Positions 15,441 through 22,771 of a stretch of 49,209 nt of DNA are shown piece after piece. Numbering within the stretch: the first letter of the stretch is position 1; each line of letters begins with the position of its first letter. The notes under the pieces were generated by a model. That model was given only the letters and a program-made list of their open reading frames with translations. It searched no databases and was not told the DNA's origin. A program made the position numbers and the translations under genes. Source of the DNA: Phycisphaerae bacterium (lineage in GTDB: Bacteria; Planctomycetota; Phycisphaerae; Phycisphaerales; SM1A02); the NCBI GenBank assembly GCA_018656645.1, contig JABHZL010000025.1, positions 1 to 49,209 of the forward strand, given 5' to 3'.

Positions 15441-17842
15441 TCGTACCCCTCCTGATAACTTGATGAATCTGCAACGATTGTAATTGGCCAGGGCACACCG
15501 TCGGGAAGCGACGCATCTGGATTCGCTCGCAACGAAATACGGCCATACCCTGTAAACGGTTTAGTTGCCTCATCAACACCTTCCCCGTCACCATCTTCTG
15601 GCCCAAAGTAACCAATGGTTGTGTTAAATGCATCTGGTTCGCCACCATAAAAAAGCGGACCTTCATCAGAAACTGGGCGGTATGTTGAGAGAATCGCGCC
15701 GTGAACATCAACGACTCCTCGAAGATCCAACAACCCCGTCACTATTGTTCCCTGCAAGTTAACACCTACTGATTCATCGTTAGTAAACGCTCCTATTTCT
15801 ACTGACCAGCCCGGCATTAAAATTGAACTGCGTGCCATTTGTTCAAGATCAATTGGATCAATCCCCTCTAACACTGACTGCAACACAGCACCATCTGGCT
15901 GATCGACTAAGTTAGGATCATCGGGATCAATAAAAAAACGAGATTCTCCCGTTACCTGTACTTTATTTCTCCAATGCGTGAATTCACTTGGAACATCGCC
16001 GGCAATAGAACCAAGAAATGTGCAATCGTGGAATCGTACATTGTTTGAAACCGAACGCGTGTCAGCATACGTTATTGAACCCGAAGTTGCTTCAAGGTCT
16101 TCATAACGTATCTCATAACCGCCAGATCCATTGGGCTCAACAGCACCGGCGTAATTCCAATTTGGATCATCAACTTGCTCCGTTGTTTCTACCCAAGTTA
16201 CACCAACAAATGTGCAATCTTCAAAAACTGCATTTGTTCCAATCGGGATTCGCACATCAGTAAATGTCATGTTTTGATATATGGGGCGTTGATACCAATC
16301 GTAGGCACCAGATGATTCAAACGGAACACCTTCCCAACTACTTCCTGATGCAGGTGTATACGTGCCTCCATTGGCTATATTTGATTGAACTTGCCCAGTG
16401 CTCGTGTCACCAAAAGCTGTGCCTGTCAATGATTGTGTTTCAAACCAACTAGAAGATCCTGCAAACATATCAGTTGTAAGTTCTGTTAATTGTTCTTCAG
16501 AAACTTCGAATGCTGCTGGTGATTCTCCATAGTCTGGAGTAATGGCTCCTTGCACATCTGATTGCCAATCTTTTGCAGTTTGTGTTTCCCAATCAGACAT
16601 CGAAACTGCAAAACTAATATTGCCATCTACTTTGCCATACCGATCTTTACTATCAATAATCCCGTCATCCCAACCAAGTTCGCGATCTGTGTTGTTAACA
16701 ACACCATCGTTGTTTCGGTCTGCTCTTGCGTGGTCAATGAGCATTGCAAGTTGCATGTCATCACTAAATTCTTGGGAGAGCCCCGGAAAACCCGCTGTCG
16801 CTGCTTGTGCAGGATCGTACACAACGGCAATGTCGCCGTCTGCGTCAAAATGAGATAAAAATAAATCAAAATCTGTTACAAATTCATCACCATCGTAATC
16901 TGATAACACCCCGCCCAATCCATTTGATTCAGAAGCGTGGTTCACACGCAAACGGTGATCACCATCGACATCATCAATTTGTACTAATTGTGAAAATGAT
17001 TCAAGGATAATATCAAGAACACCGCTATCAATTCCATGAAAATCGCTTTTCATTACAAGCGGTGAACCAAATACAGCATTCAATTCATCTGCATCAATTC
17101 CATAGCGTGTTCCCACTGGTCCTTCAACTAGAACGTTTCTGCCAAGCATCAATCTTGACATGGCGATGATTGCATAATCAATACGTTTATCAAGATCAAA
17201 CTCCATAGAAATTGAACGCGAGATACCATTACTTTCCCCAATACTTGTAATTTGTATTTTTGTCTGCCCACTTAGCAATTCATAACTCAATCTAAAGATT
17301 GAGCCATCCGGATCCGAATCTAATGCGACTGGTTTAAGTTCAAGATGGTACTCACCATTTGTGAGCATTGGCAGGAGTGCATCTTCAACAACACGTTCCA
17401 CAGAATGCAAATCTATTTCATCAGAAACATCGTAAAGTTCGTGGACAATCCCAATACCCGTTGGAGAGGTTATGACATAGTCATCTGAGGGTAGTACTGT
17501 GATAAGCCCGTCACCGCTCGTCCAAGTTCCAAGCCACAATTTGTCAGATAAGTCTGCGTCAATAACTCCTTGATCAATGATAAATCGATTTACAACACTT
17601 TGTAAACGCCTAGCTCCAAAGGAAAGTCCCGACTCTGCTGCCGATTGAGCTCGTGAAATTGCGATCATCGCATTTGCACTCTGAAGGTTTGTCCAAGAAA
17701 CGCTTGCCATCCCAGCAGTAATTGAAGCAATGACACCAAGCATTAAAAGCGCTGGTATAGTTGCCCAACCTCGCCGTTGCCGAGAACGTAAACCCCCACA
17801 AATGCAGGGAAGCGTATAAGTAGTATGTATTTGATATTTCAT
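15437..17842 (-). CDS. Oversized GspK/PilX-like pseudopilin (801 aa)
   Basis: The start at 17842 overlaps the previous gene by ATGA, as elsewhere in this operon; an ATG at 17857 would add five residues. After a long basic leader comes RRGWATIPALLMLGVIASITAG, a prepilin-like helix without Glu at +5, as in GspK. It continues with NAMIAISRAQSAAESGLSFGARRLQ, typical of GspK/PilX. The periplasmic part has calcium-site-like acidic stretches (DYDGDEFVTDFD, DRNNDGVVNNTDR). A beta-helix-like region follows (about 540-640), with phrases such as FEDCTFVGVTW and RFHDCTFLGSI. GspK proteins are usually about 300-330 residues, so this one is more than twice as long. It may cap the pseudopilus tip and carry an adhesive or cargo-binding domain; that is inference. 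Confidence 0.7.
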   Translation of the reverse strand: MKYQIHTTYTLPCICGGLRSRQRRGWATIPALLMLGVIASITAGMASVSWTNLQSANAMIAISRAQSAAESGLSFGARRLQSVVNRFIIDQGVIDADLSDKLWLGTWTSGDGLITVLPSDDYVITSPTGIGIVHELYDVSDEIDLHSVERVVEDALLPMLTNGEYHLELKPVALDSDPDGSIFRLSYELLSGQTKIQITSIGESNGISRSISMEFDLDKRIDYAIIAMSRLMLGRNVLVEGPVGTRYGIDADELNAVFGSPLVMKSDFHGIDSGVLDIILESFSQLVQIDDVDGDHRLRVNHASESNGLGGVLSDYDGDEFVTDFDLFLSHFDADGDIAVVYDPAQAATAGFPGLSQEFSDDMQLAMLIDHARADRNNDGVVNNTDRELGWDDGIIDSKDRYGKVDGNISFAVSMSDWETQTAKDWQSDVQGAITPDYGESPAAFEVSEEQLTELTTDMFAGSSSWFETQSLTGTAFGDTSTGQVQSNIANGGTYTPASGSSWEGVPFESSGAYDWYQRPIYQNMTFTDVRIPIGTNAVFEDCTFVGVTWVETTEQVDDPNWNYAGAVEPNGSGGYEIRYEDLEATSGSITYADTRSVSNNVRFHDCTFLGSIAGDVPSEFTHWRNKVQVTGESRFFIDPDDPNLVDQPDGAVLQSVLEGIDPIDLEQMARSSILMPGWSVEIGAFTNDESVGVNLQGTIVTGLLDLRGVVDVHGAILSTYRPVSDEGPLFYGGEPDAFNTTIGYFGPEDGDGEGVDEATKPFTGYGRISLRANPDASLPDGVPWPITIVADSSSYQEGYE

Positions 17843-18354
17843 CGCGGTGAAATCCATGACAACCTCGTGATTTCTTCCCCATCACATTCGACAACAACTT
17901 CCATCTGAACAACCTCCGAAGCCCCATCTGAAACAATTTGCAAAACATTAAACGGATTCACGCACTGCACACTAACTTCTTGTGTCCACCCGCTCATCCC
18001 TACAATTTGTGATCGAGTTGCATCAATAGGTGTTGCAAATGTAACACCATCTAAATCATCAAGATCATCAAGATCATCGGGTAAAATCTCGCCCGGTTCA
18101 CTCCCCCACGTCGCAACTCCAGTAACCGGATCATTTGCTGGAAGCAACAGTGACAACTCTCGTATTTCAATGGCCAGTCGCATACCAGTTGCAAGTCGAT
18201 CTGACACAACGGCTTGAATATGCCACGCTTGTTGAGAACCAACAACTGCAACAACGCCAATTCCAATAACCGCAATAGCAATCGTCGATTCCATAATCCA
18301 GAACCCTCTTCTCTGAATCGATCTGTATTTTTTATTGCAAAGTTTTTTCATCAT
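17839..18354 (-). CDS. GspI/PilV-like minor pseudopilin
   Basis: The 171-residue product has a long basic leader and a class III cleavage motif RRGFWIMESTIAIAVIGIGVVAV: Gly, then Phe at +1, Glu at +5, and a hydrophobic helix. This fits GspI/PilV-type minor pilins. The soluble domain contains an acidic Asp-Asp-Leu repeat encoded by a 9-base tandem repeat at 18055-18078. It overlaps gspF (ATGA, 18351-18354) and the GspK-like gene (ATGA, 17839-17842). With the K- and J-like genes it would form the I-J-K tip complex of a pseudopilus. The leader has about 17 residues before the cleavage site, longer than classical. Confidence 0.72.
   Translation of the reverse strand: MMKKLCNKKYRSIQRRGFWIMESTIAIAVIGIGVVAVVGSQQAWHIQAVVSDRLATGMRLAIEIRELSLLLPANDPVTGVATWGSEPGEILPDDLDDLDDLDGVTFATPIDATRSQIVGMSGWTQEVSVQCVNPFNVLQIVSDGASEVVQMEVVVECDGEEITRLSWISPR
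18055..18081. repeat. 9-base tandem repeat inside the GspI-like gene
   Basis: The 9-base unit ATCATCAAG repeats about 2.7 times at 18055-18078. It encodes a run of Asp-Asp-Leu triplets on the minus strand. Since the unit is a multiple of three, copy-number change would alter the acidic stretch without breaking the frame. Confidence 0.6.
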
Positions 18355-19580
18355 CCTGAAACCACCGCGCTCATTTTGAAGATTGGAAGAATAATTGCCA
18401 TCGCAATAAAGCCGACAATTCCACCCATAAAAACAATCATTGCTGGTTCAAGCAAACTGGTAAATGTTTTTACTGCATCGCGAAGAACTCGGTCATAATA
18501 TTCCGCGACTTCCTGCAAAACATCTCCAAGCCGACCCGATTCTTCACCGGCCCCGACCATCTGAATCACTGGCTTGGGCAACAATTTTGTACTTTCAACG
18601 GTCTTAGCAATCCTATCGCCTTCTCGAGCCCCTTTGCGAACTTCATACCATAGTTTTTTGTAATGTTGATTACCTGAAATATCACCAGTAACTTCAAGTG
18701 CGCTAAGCATGGGGACACCTGCGTTGATCAGTTCTCCAAGTGTTTGCAGAGATCGGTTGATATACAACGCACGCAACATTTTCCGAACTACAGGAAAATG
18801 AAGTTTTAAAGTATCAATAAGTTGTAATCCCCGTTTCGTTCTTCCACCAAATATAACACCTATGACAGCCATCGTAAGAGTGATAGGAATCGTCCACCAA
18901 TACAAAACCATCCACGCACTTAATCCCATCAAAAATAACGTTGGCCAAGGAAGAACACTTTCTTTTCCTGCAAAAACGCCTGCAAATCTAGGGAGTACAA
19001 AAGTTAATAGAAAAATAGTAACAACTGTTGCGAGCCCGCCGATGACTGCGGGGTAAATGCTTGCTCCAATCATCATTTTTCTGGTTTCAATTTGTCGCGT
19101 GATAATTTTTGCAATTCGGTCAAGCATGTGTCCAAAAGATCCTGAGAGTTCTGAAGCACGAACCATATTGATGTACAAAGGAGAAAACAATTTTGGATAC
19201 TGAGCAATAGCATCTGAAAACGTACAGCCCGCTTCAATGTCTTCTTTCATGGAACGTAAGATTTCTTTAAATGCTTTGTTTTCAATGTTTGATGCAATAC
19301 CATCAATTGCTACGCGTAGACTTATTCCTGCACGTATCATCACAGCCAACTGCGTAGTGAAATCTAATATCTCTCGTTTAGTTGGACCGCTTCCCGCATT
19401 AAGTATTTTCCAAACTCGGTGCATCAATCCTATTTCATTCGATTGAAATGGGACCAGACGAACAATTCTCCCACCTCTTTCACGCAACGCTTCTGCAGCA
19501 GCAGCAGCCGACTCTGCTGCGAGTTGACCAGCCATCAGATCTCCCGCTTCTTGTTGTAGTTCATAGCGGTAGGTGGGCAT
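18351..19580 (-). CDS. gspF: Type II secretion / type IV pilus inner-membrane platform protein GspF/PilC
   Basis: The start at 19580 (MPTYRYELQQEAGD) has GGAG six bases upstream and gives 409 residues. A longer frame from 19649 would run into pilT and is rejected. An N-terminal cytoplasmic domain is followed by two T2SF repeats, beginning near FTTQLAVMIRAGISLRVAIDGI and LQTLGELINAGVPMLSALEV, each followed by hydrophobic segments. A closing helix reads MIVFMGGIVGFIAMAIILPIF. GspF/PilC is the integral membrane platform that couples the assembly ATPase to pilin addition. It lies ten bases after pilT and overlaps the first pseudopilin gene. GspF versus PilC cannot be decided, as the neighbours mix both systems. 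Confidence 0.92.
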   Translation of the reverse strand: MPTYRYELQQEAGDLMAGQLAAESAAAAAEALRERGGRIVRLVPFQSNEIGLMHRVWKILNAGSGPTKREILDFTTQLAVMIRAGISLRVAIDGIASNIENKAFKEILRSMKEDIEAGCTFSDAIAQYPKLFSPLYINMVRASELSGSFGHMLDRIAKIITRQIETRKMMIGASIYPAVIGGLATVVTIFLLTFVLPRFAGVFAGKESVLPWPTLFLMGLSAWMVLYWWTIPITLTMAVIGVIFGGRTKRGLQLIDTLKLHFPVVRKMLRALYINRSLQTLGELINAGVPMLSALEVTGDISGNQHYKKLWYEVRKGAREGDRIAKTVESTKLLPKPVIQMVGAGEESGRLGDVLQEVAEYYDRVLRDAVKTFTSLLEPAMIVFMGGIVGFIAMAIILPIFKMSAVVSG

Positions 19581-19590
19581 GGTGATCTCC

Positions 19591-20646
19591 TTATGCTGCC
19601 AGTGATATTTCCATTCGTTGTGGATCCGTTGCGTTTGCGAGCACATCACTTTTTTCTACAAGACCGTTGTAAAGCAATGATGCCATTGATGCGTCTCTTG
19701 CGATCATCCCGGCTCGACCGCTAGTTTCTATTACATTAGGTATTTCGAATGTTCTCGATTCACGAATGATGTTTCTAACTGCAGCGTTACACAACAACAC
19801 TTCAACCGCAGGAACCATTCCTCCTCCAATTTTTGGGAGAAGTGTCTGTGAGATCACCGCCTTCAATGTGTTGGCGAGCATTGACCTCACTTGACATTGT
19901 TGATTTGCGGGGTACATATCAACGATTCGTTCTACTGTTTGAGCTGCATTTACTGTATGTAATGTAGATAGCACAAGGTGCCCAGTTTCTGCTGCAGAAA
20001 TTGCAAGCGACGTTGTTTCTAGATCACGCATTTCTCCTACAAGAATAATGTCTGGATCTTGACGCAGCGCATGCTTCAAACCAGAAGCAAAACTTGGCAT
20101 ATCCCTGCCTAGTTCTCGCTGCTCCACAAGACACTGATTTGAATCAAATGTATATTCGACAGGATCTTCAAGCGTAATGATGTGGCTAGGTTTTGTTTTG
20201 TTTATTCGATCTAGAAGTGAAGCAAGCGTTGTTGATTTACCAGAACCAGTATCACCTGTTACAAGAACCAGCCCACGCGGCAAATCGACTAATGATTCTA
20301 TCGCAGAAGGCAAATTCAATGTTTCTAGAGGAGGAATATTTGACTTTACAGTTCGCATTGCAATCGCAGGCAAACCACGTTGGTAATGGACATTGACCCT
20401 ATACCGACAGGTATCTGTTGCCCAAGATAAATCTACATCTTGGGTTTTTTGCAATGTTTCCTTATGTGTTTCACCGAGCATTGTTTCAATGATGTATTCC
20501 ATCGCTTCAGCATCGAGCACGGGAAGATCGACGCGACATAAATTTGTATCTACACGAATGATTGGAGATTCACCTGTTACCAAGTGAATGTCAGAAGCGT
20601 TGTGGCGAGTTGCCGTGTCAAGGATGGATTTAAAATCAAACGACAT
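19591..20646 (-). CDS. pilT: PilT-type secretion ATPase
   Basis: The 351-residue protein is a hexameric ATPase of the GspE/PilB/PilT superfamily. Walker A is VTGDTGSGKST, the Asp box is IITLEDPVEY, Walker B is DPDIILVGEMRD and the His box is GHLVLSTLHT. The C-terminal AVRNIIRESRTFEIPNVIET resembles the AIRNLIRE motif that marks PilT, the retraction ATPase. There is no tetracysteine zinc motif, as expected for PilT rather than GspE/PilB. It opens a five-gene unit with gspF and three pseudopilins. No extension ATPase (pilB/gspE), secretin or prepilin peptidase is in the window. Cytoplasmic, docked on GspF. Confidence 0.93.
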   Translation of the reverse strand: MSFDFKSILDTATRHNASDIHLVTGESPIIRVDTNLCRVDLPVLDAEAMEYIIETMLGETHKETLQKTQDVDLSWATDTCRYRVNVHYQRGLPAIAMRTVKSNIPPLETLNLPSAIESLVDLPRGLVLVTGDTGSGKSTTLASLLDRINKTKPSHIITLEDPVEYTFDSNQCLVEQRELGRDMPSFASGLKHALRQDPDIILVGEMRDLETTSLAISAAETGHLVLSTLHTVNAAQTVERIVDMYPANQQCQVRSMLANTLKAVISQTLLPKIGGGMVPAVEVLLCNAAVRNIIRESRTFEIPNVIETSGRAGMIARDASMASLLYNGLVEKSDVLANATDPQRMEISLAA

Positions 20647-20755
20647 TACGATGCTGATGCATCGGCAAACTATATGTTTAGATAAAGCACTGCCTATTGA
20701 AAGAAAATAGATATGTGTCTTGTATGGGTTATACCACGTGTTAAGGTTCGGTTGT

Positions 20756-20781
20756 GCGTACTACGCGGGATTGAAGTACGC
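20756..20781. other. 7-bp stem hairpin after the lipoprotein gene
   Basis: GCGTACT at 20756-20762 and AGTACGC at 20775-20781 form a perfect 7-bp inverted repeat with a 12-base loop. It lies immediately after the stop codon of the minus-strand lipoprotein gene. There is no T-tract, so it is a weak terminator candidate at best. The remainder of 20647-20755 shows nothing recognisable apart from AT-rich sequence that could hold the pilT promoter. Confidence 0.3.
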
Positions 20782-21237
20782 TTATTCGATAGGTGGAACT
20801 ACAAAATAATCTGATGCAGCCACCGTTGTTGATGGTTGCCATAATTTAGAATCAACAAGCGTTTCGGCAAGCGCCCCATGTGAAAGGTACTCAAGTGTCC
20901 CCCTCATATGCCACACCACTGTATCTTGCCCCACGAGATATGCTCGGGGTACAACTATTGGAATTGTTGCGTTTGTCGTGGAACCTCGAGGAAGAGTTTG
21001 CTGGGCATCTACCATACCCCGATACACAATATCTCCATTGACTGAGACGAAATATCTATATGTAACAAGTTTGAGTGGCTCATCATTGTTATTTGACAGG
21101 TCAAATTCAAGATCAAGGGAAATAGCCGAGGGAAGGGATTCCGTGATCAATGATGATTTATATTGGGCGACTGGTGCACGCGAAGTGCTACAACCTACGG
21201 TTGATAGAAACGCAATGAACAAAACTCTTGTAAGCAT
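20782..21237 (-). CDS. Lipoprotein with LEA/WHy-like beta domain
   Basis: The 151-residue product has a short hydrophobic leader ending in FLSTVGCS, a plausible lipobox with cysteine at about residue 16, so it is probably a membrane-anchored lipoprotein. The mature part alternates beta strands in the style of LEA14/WHy (water stress and hypersensitivity) domains. These are SLDLEFDLSNNNDEPLKLVTYRYFVSVNGDIVYRG, with the conserved N-x-N/D turn, then LPRGSTTNATIPIVV. Such domains occur in bacterial envelope lipoproteins of unclear function. It follows the small membrane protein gene by four bases, so the two are cotranscribed. The domain assignment is by pattern only. Confidence 0.6.
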   Translation of the reverse strand: MLTRVLFIAFLSTVGCSTSRAPVAQYKSSLITESLPSAISLDLEFDLSNNNDEPLKLVTYRYFVSVNGDIVYRGMVDAQQTLPRGSTTNATIPIVVPRAYLVGQDTVVWHMRGTLEYLSHGALAETLVDSKLWQPSTTVAASDYFVVPPIE

Positions 21238-21241
21238 TCGC

Positions 21242-21700
21242 TCACTGTATCAAAGTAGGAGCGTGTCGTTGCCTTTGAGGAGACACAAATACCACAGGTT
21301 CATCTTGAACCATCACTATTTGATCTTCTGAAGGAGGTAGGTCTGGTTGATACATCGCGTATTGGTTCCACCAAATCGAGAGTGCAGTCATAATCAACAT
21401 CGAACACCATGCTGCCAACTCTCCTTGCCGGTTATTACGCATGTAAAAAAGAAGGGTTACACAAGTTGCAACAGTAACCCCTTTGTAAAGTGCAAGAACC
21501 CACAAGGAATTTGTTTGAGTCAAGAGCCACGCTGCGATGGGGTTTCCCTCAGTCATACCAACACTAGTGAGATACATTGTTGTGAGCGTGAGGTCCGCAA
21601 GACTGAGTGAAACTATGCCAAAGAGTAACCACATTACTCGTTGTGGTCGCTTAGCATCTGAGAAAATGCTAAAAATTGTATTGTTATGGCTGATATTCAT
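21242..21700 (-). CDS. Small membrane protein, DUF5658-like
   Basis: The start at 21700 (MNISHNNTIFS) gives 152 residues; an ATG at 21778 would add 26 cysteine-containing residues and overlap an opposed small ORF. There are about three hydrophobic segments: MWLLFGIVSLSLADLTLTTMYL, SLWVLALYKGVTVATCVTLLFYM and AAWCSMLIMTALSIWW. A conserved-looking SLADLTLTT...GMTEGNPIAAWLL stretch (Asp-x-x-x-T and Glu-x-Asn-Pro) recalls DUF5658 proteins. The soluble C-terminus is acidic then basic. Function is unknown. It sits between the lpx operon and the lipoprotein gene and probably heads a two-gene unit. Confidence 0.55.
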   Translation of the reverse strand: MNISHNNTIFSIFSDAKRPQRVMWLLFGIVSLSLADLTLTTMYLTSVGMTEGNPIAAWLLTQTNSLWVLALYKGVTVATCVTLLFYMRNNRQGELAAWCSMLIMTALSIWWNQYAMYQPDLPPSEDQIVMVQDEPVVFVSPQRQRHAPTLIQ

Positions 21701-21753
21701 ATCTTGACAAAGGAACTGCTTATACGGGCACTTTTTCCCACAAGTTCCTTTCA

Positions 21754-21861
21754 ATGCTTCGACCCGATAACACTCCAAATGAAGAAGTTGTTCAAATTCA
21801 CACAGATTTATTAAAAAAACTGAATGTTATCGGACGTTTTGAGGGTAATGCTCAAAGCTAA
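21754..21861 (+). CDS. Possible 35-residue small protein
   Basis: An ATG at 21754 opens a 35-codon frame closed by TAA at 21859-21861. The translation is hydrophilic with one amphipathic helix-like segment (EEVVQIHTDLLKKLNVIG). It is the only plus-strand frame in a region where all neighbours are minus-strand. No Shine-Dalgarno sequence is evident and no family is recognised. It overlaps the alternative, longer start of the DUF5658-like gene on the other strand, so both cannot be comfortably used. It could be a real small protein or chance. Confidence 0.3.
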   Translation: MLRPDNTPNEEVVQIHTDLLKKLNVIGRFEGNAQS

Positions 21862-21863
21862 AA

Positions 21864-21916
21864 ACGGGGATGCGTCTATAAGGCATAGACGTTGTACACC
21901 AAGCAAGAAGACCCGT
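21864..21916. other. Potential structured RNA segment in the lpxA downstream gap
   Basis: A 7-bp perfect stem (CGTCTAT 21873-21879 with ATAGACG 21885-21891, 5-base loop) is enclosed by ACGGG (21864-21868) pairing with CCCGT (21912-21916). On the minus strand it would lie in the region between lpxA and the DUF5658-like gene; on the plus strand it follows the small ORF. No known riboswitch family was recognised and no T-tract follows directly. The rest of the gap (21917-21951) shows a GTAGCTAC palindrome followed by a T-run, and nothing else. Confidence 0.3.
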
Positions 21917-21951
21917 GCCAATCAGTGGCCCCCTAACAATTTCTTATGTAG

Positions 21952-22770
21952 CTACTTTTTTTCGTTTGACCGGCCGTGTTTGCCATCATTTGACGCAGAC
22001 ACCGCACGACAAAGGTGCTGCACTGACTCATGCTCACCTAAATCTCGCAGGACGTCTGCTAGCCTCTGTGCAATGGAACCGCCATTTTCGCGGAACAAAC
22101 GTCTGAAAGCTTCTTTTGTCGCTTCGATGTGGGGCTCTGAATATCCACGCCTTGACATCGCCACAACATTGACCGCTCGAACCTCTGCAGGTGTCCCCTC
22201 GACGATCATGTACGGTGGCACATCTTTGGTAATTCTCGCCAACCCGCCAACATATGAGCAGCGGCCAATAGCCGAAAATTGATTCACACCCGTACCTCCG
22301 CCGATTGCTGCACCATCATCAATCTCTACATGCCCAGCCAACATCACTTGATTGGCCAAAATAATCTCATTCCCAAGCACGCAATCATGTGCAACATGGC
22401 ACCCAACCATGAGAAGATTCCTATCACCAACGATAGTTCTTCCGCCACCATTTCCAGTACCACGGTGAATCGTGACATGCTCGCGTATTTCATTGTCATC
22501 GCCAATCTCAAGCGTAGTCATTTCCCCGTCAAACTTTTTATCTTGTGGATCACCACCAATCACTGAGAATGGATACATGGTATTGCCACGTCCGATCGTG
22601 GTATTGCATTGCACGGTCACGTGATTCATCAACACAGTTTCTGCACCAATGCAAACATCCGGGCCAATAACGCAACCCGGCCCAATCACAGCTGATTGGT
22701 CTATCGCTGCCGATGGATCAATCACTGCAGAAACATGTATATCACAATTTGTCGTCATTTGATCACACAT
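21952..22770 (-). CDS. lpxA: UDP-GlcNAc O-acyltransferase LpxA
   Basis: The start at 22770 follows the lpxC-fabZ stop by one base and gives 272 residues; 22758 (MTTNCDIHVS) is an alternative. The left-handed beta-helix is visible as hexapeptide repeats (AVIDPSAAIDQSAVIGPGCVIGP and onward). The catalytic histidine is in VGCHVAHDCVLGN. The LpxA-type segments IGGDPQDKKFDGE and HRGTGNGGGRTIVGD are present, as is the C-terminal helical domain with MSRRGYS. It transfers a 3-hydroxyacyl group from acyl-ACP to UDP-GlcNAc, the first step of lipid A synthesis, in the cytoplasm. It is the last gene of the bamA-skp-lpx operon. Confidence 0.94.
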   Translation of the reverse strand: MCDQMTTNCDIHVSAVIDPSAAIDQSAVIGPGCVIGPDVCIGAETVLMNHVTVQCNTTIGRGNTMYPFSVIGGDPQDKKFDGEMTTLEIGDDNEIREHVTIHRGTGNGGGRTIVGDRNLLMVGCHVAHDCVLGNEIILANQVMLAGHVEIDDGAAIGGGTGVNQFSAIGRCSYVGGLARITKDVPPYMIVEGTPAEVRAVNVVAMSRRGYSEPHIEATKEAFRRLFRENGGSIAQRLADVLRDLGEHESVQHLCRAVSASNDGKHGRSNEKK

Positions 22771-22771
22771 T

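Noticed and set aside
20756-20781. Hairpin after the lipoprotein gene as an intrinsic terminator.
   Set aside because: No T-tract and a 12-base loop; retained only as a low-confidence hairpin.
21701-21778. Longer N-terminus for the DUF5658-like gene.
   Set aside because: The extension is Cys- and Lys-rich, unlike a signal or membrane protein N-terminus, and overlaps an opposed small ORF.
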